From Marinobacter changyiensis (GTDB lineage Bacteria; Pseudomonadota; Gammaproteobacteria; Pseudomonadales; Oleiphilaceae): a stretch of DNA of 64,000 nt. The translations under genes were made by a program, and so were the position numbers. Numbering within the stretch: position 1 is the first letter of the stretch; every line of letters begins with the position of its first letter. Location: the NCBI RefSeq assembly GCF_009193265.1, contig NZ_VZZZ01000004.1:248001-312000 (forward strand), in the 5' to 3' direction. Shown piece after piece: positions 33,988 through 42,434 of this stretch. The notes under the pieces are model-generated. The model searched no databases. It saw only the letters and a program-made list of their open reading frames with translations, and had not been told where the DNA came from.

Positions 33988-34818
33988 ATGAAATCAGATA
34001 TCACACCCCAGGAATACGAAGCCTTCAAGACATTCCTGCAGGATGCGTGTGGCATTTTGCTTGGCGAAAACAAGCAGTATCTGGTTAAAAGCCGTCTGCG
34101 ACGTATTCTTGAAGATAACCAGATGACTGGTCTCGGCGCGTTGCTGGAACACCTGAAGCGTCCCGACAGGAGTCCGTTACGGGAAGTGGTTGTGGATGCC
34201 ATGACCACCAACGAAACCCTCTGGTTCCGTGACAACCACCCGTTCCGTATTCTCAGTGACAAACTGCTGCCTGAACTCGCGGAACGCAGCCAGTTGCAGC
34301 CGATCAGGTTTTGGTCTGCTGCCTGTTCGACCGGTCAGGAGCCTTATTCCATTGCCATGGCCGTGGATGAGTATCGGCGCTTCAAACCAGGCAAGCTCAA
34401 GGCGGATATCAAAATCACCGCCACGGATATTTCCAAAAGCGTACTCGATGTGGCCCGACGTGGAGAGTATGAACTGCTGGCCATTGGCCGCGGCTTGTCA
34501 CCGGAGCGGCAAAAGAGTTTCTTTACTCAATCAACCAACGGGGGTTGGCAAATACGACCCCAGTTGAAGACGATGGTGGAGTTCAAGGAACTGAACCTGC
34601 TTGAGCGCTACATGTTAGGGAGATTTGATGTGGTTTTTTGCCGCAACGTGTTGATTTACTTTTCCGGTGAGCTCAAGAAAGACATCCTTACCCGCATTCA
34701 CGCCACACTCACTCCTGGCGGTTATCTCATTCTGGGTGCTTCCGAATCTCTAAACGGCCTGCCCCACCTGTATGAAATGGTCCAGTGTCACCCGGGCATT
34801 ATTTACCGGAAAAAGTAA
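33988..34818 (+). CDS. cheR: Chemotaxis protein methyltransferase CheR
   Basis: Methylates chemoreceptor glutamates using SAM during adaptation. The N-terminal helical domain (about residues 1-85) is followed by the SAM fold with the signature FWSAACSTGQEPYSIAM near residues 106-122. FDVVFCRNVLIYF follows near 215, with an invariant GGYLILGASESL close to the C-terminus. The frame is open from a TTG at 33955, but ATG 33988 (MKSDITPQEY) gives the expected start. Length 276. Confidence 0.95.
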   Translation: MKSDITPQEYEAFKTFLQDACGILLGENKQYLVKSRLRRILEDNQMTGLGALLEHLKRPDRSPLREVVVDAMTTNETLWFRDNHPFRILSDKLLPELAERSQLQPIRFWSAACSTGQEPYSIAMAVDEYRRFKPGKLKADIKITATDISKSVLDVARRGEYELLAIGRGLSPERQKSFFTQSTNGGWQIRPQLKTMVEFKELNLLERYMLGRFDVVFCRNVLIYFSGELKKDILTRIHATLTPGGYLILGASESLNGLPHLYEMVQCHPGIIYRKK

Positions 34819-34839
34819 TCCGGGTTATTCAGAGGCTCC

Positions 34840-35490
34840 TTAGATGGGCAAGTGGCCGGTTTTCACCCAGATAACGGTCTCCTGTTCTACAAAAGGGTGG
34901 TGCTGGCTCAGGTGTGGACTGCGCAGCCAGGTACCCGCCGGGTAGTGGCCGTCCTCATCACAGAATTCGCCGGACAATACAAAAATTTCTTCACCACCAA
35001 AATGCCGGTGGGGCTGGAATTTTTCATTTGCTGGCCATTTCACCAAGGCAACGTGTTCGTGTTCAAATTCATGCAGCGGCATAACCTGCAGCCCTCCGTA
35101 CCCTGGTAGCCATTCAGCCGTGTGGGTATCAACCCTCACTGTCGCCTTATCGCGTTCATCAAACTGATGTAATTTTACCAGCAGGGTGCAGCCTTCTTCG
35201 CTGAAGGGGGCGTGGCCACTTCCTGGTGGGTTGCGCAGATAGGTGCCGGCACTGTAATGGCCGTTCTCATCGGAAAAAACACCCTCCAGCACCAGTATTT
35301 CTTCACCCAGAGGATGCCAGTGGTGTGGAAAGCGTGCTCCCGGTTCATAGCGCACAACGCTTGTGGCATGGCCCCGTTCAGCTTCTTCGCGGGCAAGCGG
35401 TTTGCGCAGGACACCTCCGGCAGGACTGGGGGTCCAATCCAGCTCTGAGGTATTGATGACCACTTTGCGGGTAAAGTCCATATTTAACAT
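34840..35490 (-). CDS. Double-cupin protein (ChrR-like)
   Basis: A 216-residue protein of two cupin folds. Motif 1 of the first is PHHWHPLGEEILVLEG (about residues 48-63), and of the second PHRHFGGEEIFVLSG (about 160-174). Both keep the His-x-His...Glu pattern of a metal site. The arrangement resembles the C-terminal domain of the anti-sigma factor ChrR, but the N-terminal zinc-binding anti-sigma domain is absent and no sigma gene is adjacent. The start at 35490 is chosen because GGAG lies 6 nt upstream; the frame is open to 35559. Function unknown. Confidence 0.8.
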   Translation of the reverse strand: MLNMDFTRKVVINTSELDWTPSPAGGVLRKPLAREEAERGHATSVVRYEPGARFPHHWHPLGEEILVLEGVFSDENGHYSAGTYLRNPPGSGHAPFSEEGCTLLVKLHQFDERDKATVRVDTHTAEWLPGYGGLQVMPLHEFEHEHVALVKWPANEKFQPHRHFGGEEIFVLSGEFCDEDGHYPAGTWLRSPHLSQHHPFVEQETVIWVKTGHLPI

Positions 35491-35632
35491 GAGAGCTCCG
35501 ATAAGGTTATTAGAGCCCGTTTTACGATCTCCGGGCTGGGCTGGATGCTTTGCATTCACGTATCCTGAATGAACAATGAATACACCCCAGGGTTCCGCGA
35601 TGCCAATTACTCACATTTTAAAGGTCTGATTA

Positions 35633-36169
35633 ATGAAAGCTATGCGCCTTCTGATAATAATTGCTGTGGGTACGCTCCTGACCGCCTGCACCGGTTTGCC
35701 GGAGGGGATCCGCCCGGTCAAAACGGTGGATGTTAACCAATATGCCGGCACCTGGTATGAAATCGCCCGGCTTGATCATTCTTTCGAACGTGGCCTCTCG
35801 GATGTATCTGCCGAATACCAGATTCAGGACGATGGCAGTCTGAAGGTTATCAATCGTGGTTATTCAACTGAAGAGGGCACCTGGAAGGAGGCGGAAGGTC
35901 ATGCTGTGTTTGTGGATGAAAACCGTACCGGGCATTTGAAAGTATCCTTCTTCGGTCCCTTCTATGCGTCCTATGTAATCTTCCGTCTCGACAGTGAAGA
36001 CTATCAATATGCCTTTATTACTGGCTTTGACCGGGATTACCTGTGGTTTCTTTCTCGCACGCCGACTGTGACTGACAAAGCTCTGGATGACTTCCGCGCC
36101 GTGGCCGAAGCCGAGGGCTTCAACCTGGATGAATTGATAATTGTTGATCAGAGCCGCAATAGACCGTAA
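35633..36169 (+). CDS. blc: Bacterial lipocalin (outer-membrane lipoprotein)
   Basis: A 178-residue lipoprotein with signal peptide and lipobox LTAC ending at Cys19. The lipocalin signature YAGTWYEIARLDHSFERG is at about residues 38-55, and the C-terminal YLWFLSRTP strand near 139. Bacterial lipocalins bind lysophospholipids or fatty acids and are often stress-induced (family knowledge). It is divergent from the cupin gene. Confidence 0.92.
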   Translation: MKAMRLLIIIAVGTLLTACTGLPEGIRPVKTVDVNQYAGTWYEIARLDHSFERGLSDVSAEYQIQDDGSLKVINRGYSTEEGTWKEAEGHAVFVDENRTGHLKVSFFGPFYASYVIFRLDSEDYQYAFITGFDRDYLWFLSRTPTVTDKALDDFRAVAEAEGFNLDELIIVDQSRNRP

Positions 36170-36232
36170 TGATCTCCCGCACCACAGGGCTTGGCAGACC
36201 CGTGCTGAGAATTCACCATCCCCGCTGGTCCG

Positions 36233-36832
36233 CTATTGTTTGCGCCACACCAGCAAATGATTATTCGCAGGCATAGCCGCGTCGTCTGCCAATGAGAGGC
36301 CTACCGTTGAGGCCAGCTGGCGCAGGTCGTCCAGGTCACGAATTCCCATGTGCTCAGCCTGGTTTCGCAAGTGGAGGTCGAACTGGTGATTGCTGTCGCT
36401 GGTGTGGCGTCGGCCGTAACGGAAGGGGCCGTACAGGCAGAATGGCTGGCCGCTTCCCAATCCCGCGGCCACACCCCTGAACATGGCAGCCACTTCCGGC
36501 CACGCCATGATGTGGGCTGTGTTGGCTGAGAAAACGCCATCAAATACCTGCAATGGCCATGGGGCGCGATTAACATCGAGCTCCAGAGGTGGCAGGATAT
36601 TCGGAAGTTTCGCTTCTTTGATACGGGCCTGGCAAAGTTGGGCATTGCCCGGTTTGTCGCTGGGTTGCCAGGTCAGATGAGGCAGGGCGGAGGAAAAGTG
36701 CACTGCGTGCTGACCCGTTCCGGAGCCAATCTCCAGAATGATTCCTGGCTGGGTAAATACTGTGCGGAGGACATCAAGAATACACTGCTTGTTGTTTTCA
36801 CAGGCCTGGGAAAAGGGTTTGCTATCATGCAT
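36233..36832 (-). CDS. DUF938-type SAM-dependent methyltransferase
   Basis: A 199-residue protein of the DUF938 family. The N-terminal KPFSQACENNKQCILDVL is typical of the family, followed by SAM motif I LEIGSGTGQHAVHF near residues 35-48 and FSANTAHIMAWPEV near 104. Length matches the family. The substrate is unknown. Confidence 0.85.
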   Translation of the reverse strand: MHDSKPFSQACENNKQCILDVLRTVFTQPGIILEIGSGTGQHAVHFSSALPHLTWQPSDKPGNAQLCQARIKEAKLPNILPPLELDVNRAPWPLQVFDGVFSANTAHIMAWPEVAAMFRGVAAGLGSGQPFCLYGPFRYGRRHTSDSNHQFDLHLRNQAEHMGIRDLDDLRQLASTVGLSLADDAAMPANNHLLVWRKQ

Positions 36833-36900
36833 GGTAGTGCCGTCCTTAGTTAGAGAAGTTACGCTGACTGGCAGGCGGTCTCTCGGGCTGGAAACAGAGG

Positions 36901-37848
36901 TCAGATAATTCCGCCGGTTCGTAGCACAAATACCCCGATCGTGATGGTCGCACTCGCCACCAGAGTCGTCAGGGCGATAATGTTGGCGGCCAGGCGGTCA
37001 TTCCCACCCAGTGCCTTGACCATCACGAAGCTGGCTGCTGCCGTCGGACTGGCAAAGAACAGGAACAGCAGCCCCAGCTCTTTTCCACTGAAGCCTGCCA
37101 GCCATGCAGCAGCGGTGCAAAGGCTCGGCAGTACCACCATTTTCATCATGCTGGCGCCGGTGGCCGTCTTACTGTCGGTGCGGATGGCTGCAATCGACAA
37201 GGTGCCCCCGATACACAGCAGAGCAAGGGGCAGCGTCAGGGATGCGAAATACTCGCCGCTGATCATCACCCATCCGGGCAGCCGAATGCCGGACCAGGCG
37301 ACAGGAACGGCAACAATGACAGAAATGATCAGGGGGTTGCGCACGATATCCCTGAGAATATTCTGCCAGCTAAGAGATTGTCCGGGCTGGTACGCTGCCA
37401 GCACTACAACGGACAGTGCGTTGTACGAGATGATTACCACCCCGAGCAAAAGACCTCCGGCAGAAAGACCGAAATCCCCGTAGAGGTTAGTTGCAAGGGC
37501 AAGCCCGACGATACCGCAGTTACCCCTGAATGCGCCTTGCACGTATACCCCCCGGTCGGCGTAGGGAACCCGCCAGGTGGCCCAAACCCAACTCAGGACA
37601 AAACTGCCGATAGTCGCCAGCAGGAAAAACCCAAGTAGCCCTGGATTGAGCGTGGTATCAAGGTCAGCCTGAATAATGCTCAGGAAAATAAGGGTAGGGA
37701 GGGTTGCCTTGAAAACCAGGGCTGAGGCGGTATTGATAAACGGGAGATCAATCCAGCCCAGGCGCCTGAGACCCAGCCCGATAAACACCATGGCAAAAAC
37801 CGGGAGGGTGGTTTCAAGTGTGCTGAGAAAAACGTCGAACAGAGTCAT
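36901..37848 (-). CDS. AEC-family membrane transporter
   Basis: A roughly 315-residue inner-membrane protein with about ten hydrophobic segments in the two five-helix halves typical of the auxin efflux carrier family. The N-terminus LPVFAMVFIGLGLRRLGWI and the mid-protein GNCGIVGLALATNLYG are family signatures. Bacterial members move dicarboxylates or other small acids; the substrate here is not evident. The ATG at 37848 is used, with a GTG one codon upstream. A perfect 16-bp palindrome lies 25 bp upstream. Confidence 0.85.
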   Translation of the reverse strand: MTLFDVFLSTLETTLPVFAMVFIGLGLRRLGWIDLPFINTASALVFKATLPTLIFLSIIQADLDTTLNPGLLGFFLLATIGSFVLSWVWATWRVPYADRGVYVQGAFRGNCGIVGLALATNLYGDFGLSAGGLLLGVVIISYNALSVVVLAAYQPGQSLSWQNILRDIVRNPLIISVIVAVPVAWSGIRLPGWVMISGEYFASLTLPLALLCIGGTLSIAAIRTDSKTATGASMMKMVVLPSLCTAAAWLAGFSGKELGLLFLFFASPTAAASFVMVKALGGNDRLAANIIALTTLVASATITIGVFVLRTGGII

Positions 37849-37872
37849 CACGCGCCATGGTCAGTGAGAGCC

Positions 37873-37888
37873 GGCTAACATGTTAGCC
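37873..37888. promoter_or_regulatory. 16-bp perfect palindrome upstream of the AEC gene
   Basis: GGCTAACATGTTAGCC is its own reverse complement. Its position 25 bp upstream of the transporter start suggests an operator for a dimeric regulator, but no regulator gene is adjacent. Confidence 0.5.
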
Positions 37889-38070
37889 AGGGCAGTACAA
37901 AATACCACGGCCCAATAAAATCGGGAACTTGGGAGAAAAGCTTTACGGGTATCCGGAATTTCATTTCGCCCCGCGGCCACAGGCACATGAGACGAAAAGT
38001 ACCGTGGGCGGTTTAGGGAAGCGAAAGTTTCTTGATCGTTATGAATGAGCTTGAGTGCAGTAGAGGTGGG

Positions 38071-38125
38071 CAATAAAAAAAACCAGCATTTGCTGGGGTT
38101 TTGTATTGGCGGAGAGAGAGGGATT
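38071..38125. repeat. Copy of tRNA-Ser 3' end plus terminator (distal island boundary)
   Basis: These 55 bases match 47864-47918 at 53 positions, in the same orientation. The copy covers the last 19 nt of the tRNA-Ser gene including CCA (38107-38125) and its CCAGCA-TT-TGCTGG terminator hairpin. The rest of the tRNA is missing, so it is a remnant and not a gene. Confidence 0.9.
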
Positions 38126-38153
38126 ATTCGGACCTTCGGTCCTCACCCCTTCG

Positions 38154-38213
38154 GGGCCGTCGTCGCTTCGCTCTGACGTTCCTACGCAGGCTGGGCCTGC
38201 TCCGGTCGAACCC
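38154..38213. repeat. 60-bp perfect direct repeat, left copy
   Basis: Starts GGGCCGTCGTCGCTTCGC and ends CCGGTCGAACCC. It is identical over 60 bases to 47775-47834 in the same orientation. It contains a GCAGGC-TGG-GCCTGC hairpin. With its partner it bounds the island cargo. Confidence 0.92.
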
Positions 38214-38637
38214 TAAAAGCGAATTGGAACACAGCGGATATTGGCGTAATATCAATTAGATAGAAAACACTCGTTGGGCCTAACAGGACTGATTAGGATA
38301 TATGTTTGCCCACATTTGCCCCAAATCGGCCCAACAAAAACAATAGCGTTTAATAATTGAAAAATTCTTTTATGAGTATCAAATTAGTAAAAGCTTATTC
38401 AAAAATTTTTTCAACTATTCGTCCTCTGACCAGCACCGTAGAATTCAGAGTAAGGTTCGGACCTTAGACTTCTGCCTCCGGAGGGCGCCGTTACTATCCG
38501 ATAGCAAGCAGTCTTAATCGACCAAAAATCTGCCTGATCAATTACTTACTCCAAAAGTAAACACTATAAAAATCCCAATAAAACAGTATCTTGACCGATT
38601 AACGCCGATTTTGGGCACAAGGTTGATAGGATTTGGA

Positions 38638-38654
38638 TGTCCGGGATCAGGACA
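38638..38654. promoter_or_regulatory. Inverted repeat TGTCC-N7-GGACA, site 1
   Basis: TGTCCGGGATCAGGACA. A near-identical site lies 103 bp downstream. Candidate operator for an unknown dimeric regulator ahead of the decayed ATPase gene. Confidence 0.5.
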
Positions 38655-38740
38655 TTTGATCGGTGCCCCAAGCCGGCTTTTGGCCTTGGTGATGGGTAGT
38701 TTACACTCCCATTATTCGTCCGCAACTGTTAGGTATCGAG

Positions 38741-38757
38741 TGTCCGGGAATCGGACA
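38741..38757. promoter_or_regulatory. Inverted repeat TGTCC-N7-GGACA, site 2
   Basis: TGTCCGGGAATCGGACA. It shares the arms and the GGGA core of site 1. Confidence 0.5.
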
Positions 38758-39279
38758 AGACCAGTCGGCGGCTTGTGTCCTATTGTTGTAGTGAGCTAAC
38801 GATAGTTACCGTTTATTGTCTCCTTGTCCCTGCCTGGCCTCTCGGTCGAAATTTTAGTGGACGTAAAACTGGATCAGCTTTTGCCAGGGGCGAGTTAAGC
38901 TAGAGACAAACTTGGTCAAACCTACTGTTTTCTATCGCGTTGCTAGAATAGGCGTACCCGCCCAATTGTATTAACTTGCAAAAATTATAGGAGTAGAGCT
39001 GTCGTTAATTGTCATCGTTGCGACCGCTATCGATAATCGCTCAAGACTCCCGTGCGCCGATTCTGAACATGGACAACTCATGATAGACGTACGAGGCTGC
39101 AAGCATGAATTCAGAATTGTCCGGTAACGCAGCGTCATGTCAGCCGCATCTGCTAACACTTTGCAACATCATTGTTTTTGCACTTTCCGAAAGCTAGTCG
39201 ACTAGGTAACTGGAAAGACGCTTTGTCGCCAAACCGTCATAGATGAGGAAGAAAACGTGAACTCACTCAAAATATCACG

Positions 39280-40722
39280 ATGAACCAGGCCCTGGGTGGC
39301 ATCGTTGGCGACGCAGTGGGCGACAATCTGAACGTCGGCGCCGAAAAAATGATGGACTACCTGGCCGAGTGGAGAGGCAGTGCGCCTGATTACCTGAACT
39401 CTTTTTTGAGGCGGGTGTCGAAGCGGTGGCCGAAGAAAGTGGCGGTATTCTGGAAACCATGGGTGAAACCGGCGCGGAAGCGATATCTGGACAATTCTCC
39501 TCAGACGACAATATTTATCTGTCCCGGCCGGCTCGCAAACGCTTGAAAGAACTCGCCCCTCGCCTGAGTGAAGAGGCTACCAGCCACGAAACCCTGCAGC
39601 TGACTTTGGAAATGCTGCTGGTCACCGCCCAGGGCGCCTCCAAAGTGATTGTGGTGAAAGACCCCCTGCGCCTGGACGACGCGTCCCTGGCTCTACTGGC
39701 CATGCTGGTCTCTCTGGAAAAGGACCTGCGCCAGATGAACCACACCGAAACGCCAGAACAGGGCAGGGCACAGACCGCAGGCATCAGCGTGGTGCTCATT
39801 TTCACCGGACCACAGCCCCACGACACCGTGGAAAACACAGACGTCGCCGAAAAACAGCGGGCGATCTCAAGGCTGCGCATGATGGCCTCTCGATACAGCC
39901 TGCTGGAGCGGCTTGACTCGGATATTCCCGTGCCGGCCGTTCGTGCCAGCACCTTCGTGGGCCGGGAAACCGAACTCAAAAGCCTGTGGCAGGACTGGCA
40001 CAGTCTCTGCGAACAACCAGAGAACTCGGCAAAGCAGACGTGGGCTTTGGTCAAGGGCGAGCCGGGTACGGGTAAAACCGCCCTGGCCAATCGCTTCGTC
40101 CGGCAGATCCGTTCCGACACCAGCAATCCAGCCAGCCTGAGCATTCCTACCCTCAGAATGCTCAATCAGACCGGGCACAGTGCCCACGCAACGGGCCTGG
40201 CATCGCTCAAGAACTCGATGGTGGACGAGCTTCGCCGGCTAAACCTGATTTACGAGGAAAACGTCGGCTGGTTTGCCAGATTTGGCCAGCAGGTTACGGA
40301 AGGCGCCCTAAGGTGGAAGAAAGATGCCAGGTCCGATGATCCCGAAGCCAAGAATCGGACGCGGGGAAGGATTGGCAAAGTGATCGCAAGGCTAGTGGGT
40401 GTCGATGCCGCCATGGATATTGCCCGCAGCGGCAAAGACTGGAGCAAGCAGGATGAAATGCGCAGCATGGGCCAGCAGGAATTTGGTCAATCTTCCTAGG
40501 CCAATCACAAAGAAGAACAATATAAGCTGCTGCGGGTGGCCCTTCAGGAGATACGCAAACTGGCCCGCGCATGCACGCCTGACCGTGAAAACCAGTCGAT
40601 AGAAAATACTTCCCCCCCTGCTTCTGCTGATCGACGACCTGCAGTGGGTGGATGACTTCACCGTCGAATTTCTGCTGAACGAGTGGCCGGCTGACATGGG
40701 TAAAAGCACAACTCTAGGATGA
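39280..40722 (+). pseudogene. Broken STAND/AAA-type ATPase (frameshifts, in-frame stop, truncated)
   Basis: Pieces of one protein lie in consecutive frames. The N-terminal part (from ATG 39280, MNQALGGIVGDAVGD) runs to a T-run at 39402-39407. There a one-base loss moves the sense into another frame, which continues EAGVEAVAEESGG and through the AAA_16-type FVGRETELKSLWQDW and the Walker A motif GEPGTGKTAL (about 40054-40083). A TAG at 40497-40499 interrupts it. The same frame then continues to a C-run near 40612, after which Walker B LLLIDDLQWVDD appears in another frame until TGA at 40720-40722. Intact relatives would carry a long C-terminal sensor region, absent here. Members of this class can act in signalling or phage defence; this copy is dead or reduced. 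Confidence 0.85.
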
Positions 40723-40784
40723 GAGGAGAGGATAAGCAGAAATGGACAAGCCGGCACCTAAATAAATAGGCACCGGCATGCGTT

Positions 40785-42434
40785 CTAGGAAAGTGGACGA
40801 TCGCCGCTCCAACCTTTGGCAGGCAGGCATGCTCCTGATTTTTCGAGGTTCGTGGCCCGATTATACAAAGCCTGCAACTGCCTCTCTGCTACATCAGGAT
40901 TCGATCTTTCTTTAGATTGAATACGGTTCAGCTTGGCTTTGATTTGATGGCCCAAGACACCGCATAGCGTATTTGCGATACGCAGAATCTCTGCCTCAAG
41001 GTCTGAACCACAACCAACAAATTGCTCGCAGGTGTAATAAGAGGTCTCCCCAACGAGGTTCACTAATTTTGCTAATTTAAGCTGAGTGTTGAAGTTAGGA
41101 TAGATCAGGAAGTTGGAGACCTGGTAAGGGCCATTAAGACCGGAGCGGCCAACGTCCGCACCCATAAAGCTCATGCTGATTTTGTTGGCGCCTTTGCTTA
41201 AGTAAAGGCTTGGAATACCATTATCAGATAACTTACCTTGGACCGGCGATCTTAGGTCGCTGGAAACACCATAGTATCCACTGGCTTGAGTGACGACTTC
41301 AATTTCAACGTCTAGGCGTTCAAATAGCCCGTCGTCATCAGCATCAACACCTTGATCAGTGGTAATGCCATTAATCACCATCGGCTGGCGTTCCAAGGTA
41401 CCTGGATCAATATCAAGTGTTCCAACATCGTTAAGAATCCCCAAGACTCGGAAATCCTTCATAATGCCGACCTTTGCAACAGTCCAAGGCTGAGCTCCAA
41501 GTTTTTTCAGGTCGTCAAAACTGAAGACGGCAGTCAATGGAGTCGCAGGATCATCGAACCTTCCACCACTTGAAATGCGGCCTCCTTCCAGATCCGTTAT
41601 GGCAACACTTAACTCGTGCTCGCCAGCCTCGCGAGGAGCGGATTCTTCAAACGTCAGTTCGACCTCCTCAATAAGGCCATTACCGTTGCTGTCCACTTCA
41701 TTGACAGTGAACCCGCCAGTCAGCCCAAATCCCGCAGAGGCGACAGCCACCGGCTGATATATCAAGCCTTGATGACCGTTCCATTCGATCCTGAAGCGTG
41801 TCTGGTAGTATCCGACTTGATTAATGGATGCTACTGACGTGTACATACTGTCATCGGCTGTTTCATCAGGCGAGACACCGTCATCTTTCAGAGCCGCAGT
41901 CGATATTACATGGCCTGACGCATCCAGGATCTCAGCTGTGATGGTAGCCCCAAGTGCTGGGCCATCCTCAGTTCCCAGCGCCATGGCAACCGCAAAGTAT
42001 TTCCCTACCTCTATTGGTGCTCCCGGAACTCCCGCAAATGAGAAGAAGTTTAGTCCGGGCCGCGCGGAAACCGATAGCCTGGCCGGGGTTGGCCCCGAGG
42101 TCAGGATGAACGAATAATCTCCAACTGGGGCGCTATCGGAAACTACGTTGAGGTTCCTAACTCCAGTATTGGTGTCTTCATAGTATGTCCAGTCGAACCC
42201 TAGAGACTCCGCGTTGCCTTCTGCCATGGTGGTGCCATCGGGAAGCGTTATCGCGACCCCTGATGAGTCCACATGTACCGCAAAAATCCGAACCTCAGTG
42301 CTTTCTACATGGAAAGTACCATGGAGGACACTGTTAGCTTCTGTGGGGAAGGTTTGAATCATTGGAAGCATCTGAGCTGCTTGCGTCAAAGTGCTCATCA
42401 GCAGAAAGAAAATTAACGTCGTAATCCGTTTCAT
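40785..42434 (-). CDS. Secreted protein with choice-of-anchor-like and duplicated Ca-loop modules
   Basis: A 549-residue exported protein with a signal peptide ending about residue 19 (TLTQA). About residues 150-230 resemble the choice-of-anchor X type domain, with the KDDGVSPDETADDSMYTS turn. Two similar modules follow, each opening with an EF-hand-like loop: DSNGNGLIEEVEL at 248 and DADDDGLFERLDVEI at 364, 116 residues apart. The C-terminal quarter has Cys residues (CEQFVGCG, TLCGVLG, GACLP) that could form disulfides. It overlaps the lipase stop by 4 nt and is probably co-translated with it. Function unknown; a partner, scaffold or chaperone of the lipase is one inference. Confidence 0.75.
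   Translation of the reverse strand: MKRITTLIFFLLMSTLTQAAQMLPMIQTFPTEANSVLHGTFHVESTEVRIFAVHVDSSGVAITLPDGTTMAEGNAESLGFDWTYYEDTNTGVRNLNVVSDSAPVGDYSFILTSGPTPARLSVSARPGLNFFSFAGVPGAPIEVGKYFAVAMALGTEDGPALGATITAEILDASGHVISTAALKDDGVSPDETADDSMYTSVASINQVGYYQTRFRIEWNGHQGLIYQPVAVASAGFGLTGGFTVNEVDSNGNGLIEEVELTFEESAPREAGEHELSVAITDLEGGRISSGGRFDDPATPLTAVFSFDDLKKLGAQPWTVAKVGIMKDFRVLGILNDVGTLDIDPGTLERQPMVINGITTDQGVDADDDGLFERLDVEIEVVTQASGYYGVSSDLRSPVQGKLSDNGIPSLYLSKGANKISMSFMGADVGRSGLNGPYQVSNFLIYPNFNTQLKLAKLVNLVGETSYYTCEQFVGCGSDLEAEILRIANTLCGVLGHQIKAKLNRIQSKERSNPDVAERQLQALYNRATNLEKSGACLPAKGWSGDRPLS

Larger units (their letters stand above)
37852..39279. other. Gene-poor left boundary of the island
   Basis: This 1.4-kb stretch has no credible gene. 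It contains a palindrome upstream of the AEC gene, a tRNA-Ser 3'-end copy with its terminator (38071-38125), a string of short hairpins, one copy of the 60-bp direct repeat (38154-38213), an AT-rich stretch about 38220-38600, and two similar 17-bp inverted repeats. These are listed separately. Confidence 0.7.

Noticed and set aside
37861..38073. A 70-codon minus-strand frame next to the AEC gene
   Set aside because: Composition is not protein-like apart from a short hydrophobic end, and it contains the palindrome near the AEC promoter.
38611..38799. A 62-codon frame in the island's left gap
   Set aside because: It has no ribosome binding site and no recognisable product, and spans both TGTCC inverted repeats, which better explain the sequence.
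39402..39407. Programmed frameshift at the T-run in the ATPase gene
   Set aside because: A second frameshift, an in-frame stop and the missing C-terminus make simple gene decay the better explanation.
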